A stretch of 64,000 bases of DNA from Actinoplanes nipponensis (GTDB taxonomy: Bacteria > Actinomycetota > Actinomycetes > Mycobacteriales > Micromonosporaceae). Both the position numbers and the translations under genes were made by a program. Numbering within the stretch: position 1 is the stretch's first letter; the number at the start of each line of letters is the position of its first letter. Under the pieces are notes generated by a model. The model did no database searches and was not told the origin of the DNA. It saw nothing but the letters and a program-made list of their open reading frames with translations. The stretch spans positions 1 through 64,000 of the forward strand of contig NZ_BOMQ01000053.1 of assembly GCF_016862275.1 (NCBI RefSeq). The letters are read 5' to 3'. Positions 9,146-17,295 of the stretch are shown here, one piece after another.

Positions 9146-9562
9146 GTGTCCACTGCCACCGAGCGCACGCTCGTGCTCGTCAAGCCCGATGCGCTGCGGC
9201 GCGGCCTGCTCGGGGAGATCCTCGGCCGGTTCGAACGCAAGGGCCTCACGATCGACGCACTCGTGGTGCGGACCATGGACGCGCAGCTGGCAGACCAACA
9301 CTACGCCGAGCACGTGGACAAGGCCTTCTACCCGCCGCTGAAGGAGTTCATGACCAGCGGGCCGCTGGCCGCCCTGGTGCTCTCCGGCGACGAGGTCATC
9401 GCGGTCGTCCGGGCCCTGGTCGGCGCCACCGACGGGCGCAAGGCCGCCGCGGGGACGATCCGCGGCGACCTGTCGCTGTCGAACCGGGAGAACCTCGTGC
9501 ACGCCTCCGATTCCCCCGACAGCGCCAAGCGCGAGCTGGCGCTCTGGTTCCCCGAGCTCTAG
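9146..9562 (+). CDS. ndk: Nucleoside diphosphate kinase
   Basis: A 138-aa enzyme that equalises NTP and dNTP pools by passing the gamma phosphate through a phosphohistidine. The N-terminus ERTLVLVKPDALRRG and the active-site segment NLVHASDS, with catalytic His119, are clear. Length is normal. The GTG start at 9146 is preceded by AGGAGG at 9132-9137 and gives the expected N-terminus; an upstream in-frame ATG at 9092 lacks a ribosome site. The TAG stop shares a CTAG palindrome with the stop of the convergent AhpD-like gene, so the two ORFs overlap by 4 bp. Confidence 0.96.
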   Translation: MSTATERTLVLVKPDALRRGLLGEILGRFERKGLTIDALVVRTMDAQLADQHYAEHVDKAFYPPLKEFMTSGPLAALVLSGDEVIAVVRALVGATDGRKAAAGTIRGDLSLSNRENLVHASDSPDSAKRELALWFPEL

Positions 9563-9999
9563 ACCTCCAGCGGGGGCTCCTTGCGCGTGGCGATCGAGAG
9601 CCGGTTCCACACGTTGATCGTCGCGATCGCCATGAGCAGGTTGCCCAGCTCCTCCGCGGAGAACGCCTTGGCGGCCGGCGCCCAGACCTCGTCCGGGACG
9701 CCGTGCTCGCCGAGGCGGGTCACCGCGTCGGTCAGCGCCAGCGCGGCCCGCTCCCGCTCGGTGAAGAACGGGGCGTCGTGCCAGGCCGCGACGGCGAACA
9801 GCCGCCGGCTCGACTCGCCGGCGGCCAGCGCCTCGCGGCTGTGCATGTCGGTGCAGAACGCGCAGCCGTTCACGATCGAGGCGCGCAGCTTGACCAGCTC
9901 GTACAGGACCGGGTCGACGTTCTGACGGCAGTACCTCTCCATCCCCAGGACGGCGCGCTGCGCGCCCGGTGCCACCTCGTCGATCGCCAAGCGGGACAT
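9559..9999 (-). CDS. Carboxymuconolactone decarboxylase / AhpD-like protein
   Basis: A 146-aa protein of the AhpD/CMD family. The redox motif is NGCAFCTDMH (Cys46, Cys49, His53), the CxxC...H signature of alkylhydroperoxidase-like members, which reduce peroxides through a thiol relay. The ATG at 9999 follows a strong GAGGAGGA ribosome site; longer in-frame starts upstream have none. It is transcribed away from the PhoD-like gene and towards ndk, which it overlaps by 4 bp at the stop codons. The physiological electron donor is not evident from context. Confidence 0.88.
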   Translation of the reverse strand: MSRLAIDEVAPGAQRAVLGMERYCRQNVDPVLYELVKLRASIVNGCAFCTDMHSREALAAGESSRRLFAVAAWHDAPFFTERERAALALTDAVTRLGEHGVPDEVWAPAAKAFSAEELGNLLMAIATINVWNRLSIATRKEPPLEV

Positions 10000-10101
10000 G
10001 GGTCCTCCTCGTAGTGGGTTACCGAGCAGGGACGATCCGGCGTTCGGGAACGTGACAGCGGGCGGCCACGGCCGGGACACGTGTGCTTCACGTCATACCG
10101 A

Positions 10102-10107
10102 GAGTCT
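10102..10107 (+). promoter_or_regulatory. -10-like element (GAGTCT) of the PhoD-like gene
   Basis: GAGTCT ends 6 bases before the ATG at 10114. It fits the NANNNT pattern seen at many starts in this window, and no ribosome site is present. Confidence 0.4.
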
Positions 10108-10113
10108 TCGGTC

Positions 10114-11652
10114 ATGACCCCCATCGATCGACGCAGCCTGCTGCGGGCCGGCCTGGCCGGCGGAGTGCTCGGAGTCCTGCCCGCCGCCCCCGCCTTCGCG
10201 GGCTGGTCGGCGAGCCGCCCGGTGCTCACCCACGGCGTGCAGACCGGCGACGCGGCCGCCGGCGGCGCGGTCGTCTGGAGCCGGGCCGACCGGCCGAGCC
10301 GGATGTGGGTCGAGGCGAGCCGGCGCCCGGATCTGCGGGGCGCGCGCCGGGTACGCGGCCCGGTGCTGACCCCGGACACCGATTTCACCGGCAAGGTGCG
10401 GCTGCGCGGCCTGCCCGCCGGGGAGAAGATCTATTACCGGGTACGGGCGGAGAGCCTCGACCGCCCGGGCCTGCTCAGCGAGCCCCTCGACGGCTCCCTG
10501 AGCACCGCCCCGGCCCGCCGGCAGGACGTCGCCTTCGTCTGGACCGGCGACGTCGTCGGCCAGGGCTGGGGCATCGACCCCGCGTACGGCGGGCTGCGCC
10601 TGTTCGAGTCGATGCGCCGGCGGCAGCCCGACTTCCTGCTGCACAGCGGCGACACCGTCTACGCCGACGGCCCCCTCGTACCGGCGGTGACGCTGCCGGA
10701 CGGCCGGGTCTGGCGCAACCTGGTCACGCCGGAGAAGTCCAAGGTCGCCGAGACCCTGGGCGAGTACCGCGGCCAGTACGCGTACAACCTGCTGGACGAC
10801 GCGTACCGGGCGTTCGCCGCCGAGGTGCCGCAGGTCAACCAGTGGGACGACCACGAGGTGCTCAACAACTGGTACCCGGGGGAGATCCTGGACGACGCCC
10901 GGTACACCGAGAAGCGGGTCGACGTGCTGGCGGCGCGGGCGCACCGGGCGTACCACGAATGGGTGCCGACCCCGCGGCGCTCCGGGCCGGTGTACCGCAG
11001 GATCCCGTACGGGCCGCTGCTCGACGTGTTCGTGCTCGACATGCGCACGTTCAAGGACGTCAACGACGGCAACACGTACGCCGACCCGGACCGCGGCCTG
11101 CTCGGCGCCGAGCAGCGCGAGTGGCTGATCCGCGGGCTGCGCTCGTCCCGGGCCACCTGGAAGGTGATCGCCAACGACCTGCCGCTGGGACTGGTGGTGC
11201 CGGACGGCCCCGCCGCGCAGGAAGGTGTGGCCCAGGGCGACCCGGGCGCGCCGCGGGGCCGGGAGCTGGAGTTCGCGCAGGTCCTGCGGTCGGCCCACCG
11301 GCACGGGGTGACCGGGATCGTGCTGCTCACCGCCGACGTGCACTACACCGCGGCGCACCACTACGACCCGGCCCGGGCCGCGGTGCCGGACTTCACGCCG
11401 TTCTGGGAATTCGTCTCCGGGCCGGCCCACGCCGGGGCGTTCGGCCCGAACGCGCTCGACGCCACGTTCGGGCCCGAGGCGGTCTTCGTGCACGCCCCGC
11501 CGGTGGCGAACACCTCCCCGGCCGACGGCTACCAGCACTTCGGCGAGGTCCGTATCGACGGGCGGACCGGTGCGCTGCGGGTCGACCTGCGCGACCGCGA
11601 CGGCGTCTCGCTGTGGAGCACGACCCTGCCCGCGCCGTCGGGGAACAAATGA
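10114..11652 (+). CDS. PhoD-like alkaline phosphatase, Tat-exported
   Basis: A 512-aa protein starting with a twin-arginine signal (DRRSLLRAG, hydrophobic core, cleavage after APAFAG near residue 30). It continues with the PhoD N-terminal beta domain (THGVQTGDAAAGGAVVWSRA) and the metallophosphatase part: WTGDVVGQGWG, HSGDTVYADGP, QVNQWDDHEV and LTADVHYT, which hold the metal-binding Asp, His and Asn residues. Such enzymes hydrolyse phosphodiesters and monoesters outside the cell using Ca/Fe. The ATG at 10114 gives the Tat signal directly; the longer in-frame GTG at 10081 would bury it. No Pho-box was recognised upstream. Confidence 0.9.
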   Translation: MTPIDRRSLLRAGLAGGVLGVLPAAPAFAGWSASRPVLTHGVQTGDAAAGGAVVWSRADRPSRMWVEASRRPDLRGARRVRGPVLTPDTDFTGKVRLRGLPAGEKIYYRVRAESLDRPGLLSEPLDGSLSTAPARRQDVAFVWTGDVVGQGWGIDPAYGGLRLFESMRRRQPDFLLHSGDTVYADGPLVPAVTLPDGRVWRNLVTPEKSKVAETLGEYRGQYAYNLLDDAYRAFAAEVPQVNQWDDHEVLNNWYPGEILDDARYTEKRVDVLAARAHRAYHEWVPTPRRSGPVYRRIPYGPLLDVFVLDMRTFKDVNDGNTYADPDRGLLGAEQREWLIRGLRSSRATWKVIANDLPLGLVVPDGPAAQEGVAQGDPGAPRGRELEFAQVLRSAHRHGVTGIVLLTADVHYTAAHHYDPARAAVPDFTPFWEFVSGPAHAGAFGPNALDATFGPEAVFVHAPPVANTSPADGYQHFGEVRIDGRTGALRVDLRDRDGVSLWSTTLPAPSGNK

Positions 11653-11667
11653 CAGCCGGTATCGTTG

Positions 11668-11850
11668 TGTAGTCAGGCGCTGATCCGGCCATCACCGGGG
11701 AGCCTCCGGAAGAACAGACCCTCGCGGTCCCAGTAGAACCGGGCGGAACCGGCCCGCACCCCCAGCCGGCGAACGAGCGGGCGGCTCCGGCCGCCAAGCG
11801 AGGTGGTACCGCGGGCCCCGGCTCGTCCTCGCAGTCCACGACGTGTGAAC
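11668..11850 (+). promoter_or_regulatory. T-box riboswitch of ileS
   Basis: The leader contains a short Stem I with the Ile specifier AUC at 11691-11693 (context GGCCATCACCGGGG), then GGAGCC/GGAAGAAC segments. The highly conserved T-box sequence AGGTGGTACCGCG (11801-11813) lies in a stem formed by GCGAGG and CCTCGC (about 11798-11832). This is the ultrashort-Stem-I type known for actinobacterial ileS, which senses uncharged tRNA-Ile and controls access to the ribosome site rather than termination. The GAGGAG ribosome site at about 11856-11861 lies right after it, and no T tract is present, in line with translational control. Confidence 0.93.
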
Positions 11851-11871
11851 TGCATGAGGAGCGAGCGCCCG

Positions 11872-14800
11872 ATGGCCTACCCGAAGCACACCGACGCGGC
11901 CGGCGTACCGGCGAGCCCCGACCTGCCCGCGGTCGAGCGGGCCGTGCTCGAGCACTGGGCCGCCGACAAGACCTTCGAGGCCAGCGTCGACGCGCGCCCG
12001 GCCGGGCAGAACGGCAGCAACGAGTACGTCTTCTACGACGGCCCGCCGTTCGCCAACGGGCTGCCGCACTACGGCCACCTGTTCACCGGCTACGTCAAGG
12101 ACCTGGTCCCGCGCTACCAGACCATGCGCGGCCGGCGCGTCGAGCGCCGCTTCGGCTGGGACACCCACGGGCTGCCCGCCGAGGTCGAGGCCGAGAAGCA
12201 GCTGGGCATCACCACCAAGGCGCAGATCCTCGAGCTGGGCGTCGACAAGTTCAACGACGCCTGCCGGACCAGCGTGCTGGCCTACACCAAGGACTGGGAG
12301 CGCTACGTCACGCGTCAGGCCCGGTGGGTGGACTTCGGCAACGACTACAAGACCCTCGACCCCAGCTACATGGAGTCGGTCATGTGGGCGTTCAAGACCC
12401 TGCACTCCAAGGGTCTGATCTATGAGGGCTTCCGGGTGCTGGCGTACTGCTTCCGGTGCGAGACGCCGCTGTCGAACACCGAGACCCGGATGGACGACGT
12501 CTACCGCGACCGGACCGACCCGGCGCTGACGGTGACCTTCGAGCTGGAGACCGGCGAGCGGATCGCGGTGTGGACCACCACGCCGTGGACCCTGCCGTCG
12601 AACCTTGCGCTCGCGGTCGGCCCGGACATCGAGTACGCGATCCTGGAGAAGGACGGCTCGCGCCTCATCGTCGGCGCGTCCCGGGTGGCCGCCTACGCCA
12701 AGGAGCTGGACGGGTACGAGCAGGTCGGCACGGTGCTGGGCCGGGAATTGGCCGGGCGCCGGTACACCCCGATGTTCGACTTCCTGGTCGAGCAGGCCGG
12801 CCCGAACGCCTACCAGGTGCTGGCGGCCGACTACGTGAGCGACGAGGACGGCACCGGCGTCGTGCACCAGGCGCCGGCCTTCGGCGAGGACGACCAGAAC
12901 GTCTGCAACGCCGCCGGCATCCCCACCATCGTGACCGTCGACGACCACACCCGGTTCACCGCGCTCGTGCCCGACTACCAGGGCCAGCAGGTGTTCGACG
13001 CGAACAAGCCCATCACCGCCGAGCTCAAGAGCCGCGGCGTGGTGCTGCGGCACGAGGGTTACACGCACTCGTACCCGCACTGCTGGCGCTGCGACACCCC
13101 GCTGGTCTACAAGGCCGTGTCCTCGTGGTTCGTCGCGGTCAGCACGTTCCGGGACCGGATGGTGGAGCTGAACCAGGAGATCACCTGGACGCCGGCGCAC
13201 ATCAAGGACGGCTCGTTCGGCAAGTGGCTGGCCAATGCCCGGGACTGGTCGATCAGCCGGAACAGGTTCTGGGGCTCGCCCATCCCGGTGTGGAAGTCCG
13301 ACGACCCGACGTACCCGCGGGTCGACGTCTACGGCTCGCTGGCCCAGCTCAGCGAGGACTTCGGCGTGGAGGTCACCGACCTGCACCGGCCGTACGTGGA
13401 CGAGCTGACCCGGCCCAACCCGGACGACCCGACCGGGCGGTCCACCATGCGCCGGGTGCCCGAGGTGCTGGACTGCTGGTTCGAGTCCGGCTCGATGCCG
13501 TTCGCCCAGGTGCACTACCCGTTCGAGAACAAGGAGTGGTTCGAGCACCACTACCCGGGCGACTTCATCGTCGAGTACATCGGCCAGACCCGCGGCTGGT
13601 TCTACACCATGCACGTGCTGGCCACGGCCCTGTTCGACCGGCCGGCGTTCCGCAACTGCCTGAGCCACGGCATCCTGCAGGGCGCCGACGGCCGCAAGAT
13701 GTCCAAGAGCCTGCGCAACTACCCGGACGTCTACGAGGTCTTCGACTCCTACGGCTCGGACGCGATGCGCTGGATGCTGATGTCGTCGCCGGTGCTGCGC
13801 GGCGGCGACATGCCGGTCACCGAGGTGGCGATCCGCGACTCGGTGCGCCAGGTGCTGCTGCCGCTGTGGAACGTCTGGTACTTCTTCAGCCTGTACGCCA
13901 ACGCGGCGAACTACACGGCGCGCTTCCGTACCGACTCGACGCACCTGCTGGACCGCTACATCCTGGCCAAGACCAGCGAGCTGGTCGCCGACACCACCCG
14001 GCAGCTCGACGACTACGACATCTCGGGCGCGGCCGCGTCGGTGCGGTCGTACCTGGACGCGCTGACCAACTGGTACGTGCGGCGCTCCCGGGACCGCTTC
14101 TGGGCCGGCGACGCCGACGCGTTCGACACTCTGGCCACGGTGCTGGAGACGCTGTGCCGGGTGATGGCCCCGCTGGCGCCGCTGACCGCCGAGGAGATCT
14201 GGCGCGGCCTGACCGGGGAGCGGTCGGTGCACCTGACCGACTGGCCGGCCGCGGACGCGTACCCCGGCGACCACGAGCTGGTCGCCTCCATGGACGCGAT
14301 CCGCGAGGTGGCCTCGGCGGCGCTGTCGCTGCGCAAGGCCAAGGCGCTGCGGGTGCGGCTGCCGCTGGCCCGGCTGACCGTCGCCACGCCGGCCGCCGAG
14401 GCGCTGCGGCCGTTCGCGGATCTGCTGGCCGACGAGGTGAACGTCAAGGACGTGCAGCTCAGCGCCGATCTGGCCGCGTACTCCGAGCAGGTCCTGACCG
14501 TGGTGCCGCGGGCCCTCGGCCCGCGCCTGGGCAAGCAGGTCCAGATGGTCATCAAGGCCGTCAAGGCCGGCGACTGGGAGCTGGTCGACGGCGCGCCGGT
14601 CGCCGCCGGCGTCACCCTGCAGGAGGGCGAGTACGAGCTGAAGCTCGTCGCCGCCGACGCGGAGAACTCCGCGCCGCTACCGGCCGGCCGGGGTGTGGTC
14701 CTGCTCGACACCGAGGTCACGCCGGAGCTGGCGGCCGAAGGGCTGGCCCGGGACATGATCCGGGTCGTGCAGCAGGCCCGCCGCGACGCCGACCTGGACG

Positions 14801-14988
14801 TGTCCGACCGCATCGCCCTGCGGATCGCCGCGGCGCCCGCGGTCGCGGCGGCCGTCGAGGCGCACCGGGACTTCGTCGCCGCGGAGACCCTGGCCACCTC
14901 GCTGACCCTGGACGAGGCGGCGACCGGCTTCAGCGGTGAGGTCGGCGACGGCGAATCGGTAACGGTGGCCGTCACCCGCGCGGTGTGA
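11872..14988 (+). CDS. ileS: Isoleucine--tRNA ligase
   Basis: A 1038-aa class I synthetase charging tRNA-Ile. HYGH (66-69) is the HIGH motif and KMSKS lies at 609-613, with the editing domain between them. Length of about 1040 and the segments DGPPFANGLPHYGHL and GWDTHGLP resemble the long, eukaryote-like IleRS type found in Mycobacterium, a type often naturally tolerant to mupirocin (family knowledge; not testable here). The ATG at 11872 lies 10 bases after GAGGAG; the in-frame ATG at 11854 overlaps that site. Expression is expected to be governed by the T-box upstream. A strong hairpin follows the stop. Confidence 0.97.
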   Translation: MAYPKHTDAAGVPASPDLPAVERAVLEHWAADKTFEASVDARPAGQNGSNEYVFYDGPPFANGLPHYGHLFTGYVKDLVPRYQTMRGRRVERRFGWDTHGLPAEVEAEKQLGITTKAQILELGVDKFNDACRTSVLAYTKDWERYVTRQARWVDFGNDYKTLDPSYMESVMWAFKTLHSKGLIYEGFRVLAYCFRCETPLSNTETRMDDVYRDRTDPALTVTFELETGERIAVWTTTPWTLPSNLALAVGPDIEYAILEKDGSRLIVGASRVAAYAKELDGYEQVGTVLGRELAGRRYTPMFDFLVEQAGPNAYQVLAADYVSDEDGTGVVHQAPAFGEDDQNVCNAAGIPTIVTVDDHTRFTALVPDYQGQQVFDANKPITAELKSRGVVLRHEGYTHSYPHCWRCDTPLVYKAVSSWFVAVSTFRDRMVELNQEITWTPAHIKDGSFGKWLANARDWSISRNRFWGSPIPVWKSDDPTYPRVDVYGSLAQLSEDFGVEVTDLHRPYVDELTRPNPDDPTGRSTMRRVPEVLDCWFESGSMPFAQVHYPFENKEWFEHHYPGDFIVEYIGQTRGWFYTMHVLATALFDRPAFRNCLSHGILQGADGRKMSKSLRNYPDVYEVFDSYGSDAMRWMLMSSPVLRGGDMPVTEVAIRDSVRQVLLPLWNVWYFFSLYANAANYTARFRTDSTHLLDRYILAKTSELVADTTRQLDDYDISGAAASVRSYLDALTNWYVRRSRDRFWAGDADAFDTLATVLETLCRVMAPLAPLTAEEIWRGLTGERSVHLTDWPAADAYPGDHELVASMDAIREVASAALSLRKAKALRVRLPLARLTVATPAAEALRPFADLLADEVNVKDVQLSADLAAYSEQVLTVVPRALGPRLGKQVQMVIKAVKAGDWELVDGAPVAAGVTLQEGEYELKLVAADAENSAPLPAGRGVVLLDTEVTPELAAEGLARDMIRVVQQARRDADLDVSDRIALRIAAAPAVAAAVEAHRDFVAAETLATSLTLDEAATGFSGEVGDGESVTVAVTRAV

Positions 14989-15000
14989 ATCCCGCCTCCC

Positions 15001-15039
15001 GGCTCGGCATTTGCCGCATTGCGCGGTAAATGCCGAGCC
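15001..15039 (+). terminator. Hairpin terminator after ileS
   Basis: A 16-bp stem with one mismatch (15001-15016 with 15024-15039) and a 7-base loop starts 12 bp after the ileS stop. It has no T tract, as is common in high-GC actinobacteria. Confidence 0.75.
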
Positions 15040-15133
15040 GGCCGGCAGTCGCTCGACGGGAGTTTTCCGGGCTGTTTCCGTTAACCTCACATCGCCCCCC
15101 ACTTGGTTTGCAGTCCCCGCCCGGAGGAACACG

Positions 15134-15817
15134 TTGCCGCTGCTCTACTCGATCGGCAAAGTCACTGTCGGTCACGCGATGACCCTCGGCTGGCGGCCGC
15201 ACGTCGAAGGCCTGGAAAACATCCCGAAGACCGGCGGCGCCATCTTCGCCGGTAACCACCTGTCCGTCGCCGACGAGCTCTTCCTCGGCTCGGTCGTGCC
15301 CCGGCACATCGCCTTCTGGGCCAAGGCCGAGTACTTCCGCGGCGGCGGCATCGGCGGCAACATCACCAAGTTCGTGATGCATGGCCTCGGCGCGATCAAG
15401 GTCGAGCGCGGCGGCGGCCGGGCCGCACTGACCGCCTTCGACGGCGCGATCCCGGTGCTCAAGGCCGGTGACATGGTCGCGGTCTACCCCGAGGGCACCC
15501 GCTCGCCGGACGGCCGGCTCTACCGCGGGCGCACCGGCGTGGCCCGGCTGGCCGTCGCGGCCGGCGTGCCGATCATCCCGGTGGGCATGCTCGGCACGGA
15601 CAAGGTCCAGCCGATCGGGCAGCGCCTGCCCCGGCCCGGCAAGGGCAAGGTCGTCGTCAAGTTCGGCACGCCCATCCCGACGGCCGGGCGCAGCGACGAC
15701 CGCACCGCGCTGCGCGCGCTGACCGACGAGGTCATGGCCGAGATCCAGAAGCTCACCGGCCAGGAGTACGTGCCCCGGTACGCCCCGCCGCGCGGGACCA
15801 CCCCGCCGGCCGACTAG
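15134..15817 (+). CDS. 1-acyl-glycerol-3-phosphate acyltransferase (PlsC family)
   Basis: A 227-aa acyltransferase that would make phosphatidic acid at the membrane. The catalytic NHx4D motif reads GNHLSVAD and the substrate motif reads VYPEGTRSPDGRLYRGRTG; a late IIPVGMLG segment also fits. The TTG start at 15134 is chosen for the GGAGGA site at 15123-15128 and because the longer frame upstream runs through the ileS terminator and leader. A TAACCT hexamer at 15082-15087 could be its -10. Its TAG shares a CTAG palindrome with the convergent photolyase gene (4-bp overlap). Confidence 0.88.
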   Translation: MPLLYSIGKVTVGHAMTLGWRPHVEGLENIPKTGGAIFAGNHLSVADELFLGSVVPRHIAFWAKAEYFRGGGIGGNITKFVMHGLGAIKVERGGGRAALTAFDGAIPVLKAGDMVAVYPEGTRSPDGRLYRGRTGVARLAVAAGVPIIPVGMLGTDKVQPIGQRLPRPGKGKVVVKFGTPIPTAGRSDDRTALRALTDEVMAEIQKLTGQEYVPRYAPPRGTTPPAD

Positions 15818-17283
15818 GGCGCCCGGGAGCCGCGGGCCTGCTCCTGCTCGACCAGGGCGTCGAGATCGGCGAGCCGGTGCAGGCCCTGCACCGGCCGGCG
15901 CATCCGGTGGTTCCCGGCCAGCCGCTGCTCGTTGCGGGCCAGGAAAGCCCAGTAGCCGGCCGTGTACGGGCAGGCGTCGTCACCCACGCGCACCTTGGGG
16001 TCGTACCGGCAGCCGCCGCAGTAGTCGCTCATCCGGTTGATGTAGGCCCCGCCGCCCGCGTACGGCTTGGTGCTCATCCGGCCGCCGTCGGCGTACTGGC
16101 TCATGCCGACGACGTTGGCGGTCATCACCCACTCGTAGCCGTCGACGAACGCCCGGTGGAACCAGTCGGCCATCGCCCCCGGCCGCCAGCCGCGCTGCAT
16201 CGCGTAGTTGCCCAGCACCATGAGCCGGGGGATGTGGTGCACCCAGCCGCGGTCGCGGACCCCGGCCAGCACGTCGGACAGGCACCGGGCCTCGACCGCG
16301 TCGGCGTCCAGCTCGGCGAACCAGCGCGGCAGCGGCTCGCTCGCCCCGAGCTCGTTGGCGCGCCGGTAGCCGGGCTCGAAGTACCAGTACAGGTGCCAGA
16401 CGAAGTCGCGCCAGCCGATCAGCTGCCGGACGAAGCCCTCCACGCTCGCCAGCCCGGCCCGGCCCGCGCGGTACGCCGCCTCGGCCTGCTCGACGGCCTC
16501 CAGCGGGTCGAGCAGGCCCAGGTTGAACGCGGCGCTGAGCCGGCTGTGGGCCAGGAACGGGTCCCCGGCCAGCATCGCGTCCTCGTGCGGCCCGAACGCC
16601 GGCAGCCGGTGCCCGACGAAGTGCCGCAGCCGCTCGACCGCCTCGGCGCGGGTGGCGGGGAACAGCCGCGGGCCGTCACGGCCGATGAAGGTGATGCCGT
16701 CGTCGCGTTCCCAGCGGTCCAGATCCTCCCGGACGGCCGCGTCGATGTCGTCCTCGCGGATCTCGGGCGGCTCCGGGACGTCGAGCCGGGTGACGCCGCG
16801 CGGCGGTGGCTCCCGGTTCTCCGCGTCCAGGTTCCAGGTGCCGCCGGCCGGCTCGGCGCCGTCCATCAGGATGCCCAGGCGCCGCCGGGCGTCCCGGTAG
16901 AAGTCCTCCATCCGCAGGCCGCGCCGCCCGCCGGCCCAGGCGGTGAACTCCGGCGGGGCGGTCACGAAGCCCCGCGGCGGCAGCAGCTCGGCGCCGAGGC
17001 GCTGGACCAGGCCCCGGGCCGCGCGGGAGGTGGGGTGGCAGACGCTCAGTGGTTCGCCGAGGTCACGTACCGCCTCGCCGTACGTCTCGGTCCGCACGAA
17101 CACCGCCTGCTCGCCGAGCTCGGCCGCCCGGTGCCGCAGCGCCGAGAGCACCAGGTGGGCCTTCTGCCGGTGGAACGCCCGGCGCCGGAACACCGCCCGG
17201 GACTCCACCAGCAGCACGGGCTGGGCCGGGTCGTCGAGGAAGTGCGGGCCGAGCTGATCGGCGAACAGCCAGCGTCGGGTCAT
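15814..17283 (-). CDS. Cryptochrome/photolyase-related protein with Fe-S cluster (PhrB/FeS-BCP type)
   Basis: A 489-aa flavoprotein of the bacterial (6-4) photolyase/FeS-BCP group. The N-terminal Rossmann-like part starts RRWLFADQLGPHF, and the FAD domain includes QLIGWRDFVW and MTANVVGMSQYADGG. The four cysteines expected to hold a [4Fe-4S] cluster are visible: EARC in the middle and the DYCGGC...DACPY set near the C-terminus. These proteins repair UV (6-4) lesions or act as light sensors. The ATG at 17283 is preceded by TAGAAC at six bases. It faces plsC, overlapping by 4 bp, and lies downstream of the Pro-rich gene, with only 9 bp between them. Confidence 0.9.
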   Translation of the reverse strand: MTRRWLFADQLGPHFLDDPAQPVLLVESRAVFRRRAFHRQKAHLVLSALRHRAAELGEQAVFVRTETYGEAVRDLGEPLSVCHPTSRAARGLVQRLGAELLPPRGFVTAPPEFTAWAGGRRGLRMEDFYRDARRRLGILMDGAEPAGGTWNLDAENREPPPRGVTRLDVPEPPEIREDDIDAAVREDLDRWERDDGITFIGRDGPRLFPATRAEAVERLRHFVGHRLPAFGPHEDAMLAGDPFLAHSRLSAAFNLGLLDPLEAVEQAEAAYRAGRAGLASVEGFVRQLIGWRDFVWHLYWYFEPGYRRANELGASEPLPRWFAELDADAVEARCLSDVLAGVRDRGWVHHIPRLMVLGNYAMQRGWRPGAMADWFHRAFVDGYEWVMTANVVGMSQYADGGRMSTKPYAGGGAYINRMSDYCGGCRYDPKVRVGDDACPYTAGYWAFLARNEQRLAGNHRMRRPVQGLHRLADLDALVEQEQARGSRAP

Positions 17284-17289
17284 CCCGCC

Positions 17290-17295
17290 GTTCTA
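17290..17295 (-). promoter_or_regulatory. -10-like element (TAGAAC) of the photolyase gene
   Basis: On the minus strand TAGAAC ends 6 bases before the ATG at 17283. It overlaps the stop codon of the upstream gene, so the photolyase could have its own leaderless transcript in addition to readthrough. Confidence 0.4.

Noticed and set aside
11692..14274. 860-residue minus-strand ORF opposite ileS and the T-box
   Set aside because: Covers the T-box and ileS in antisense; composition is typical of a GC shadow.
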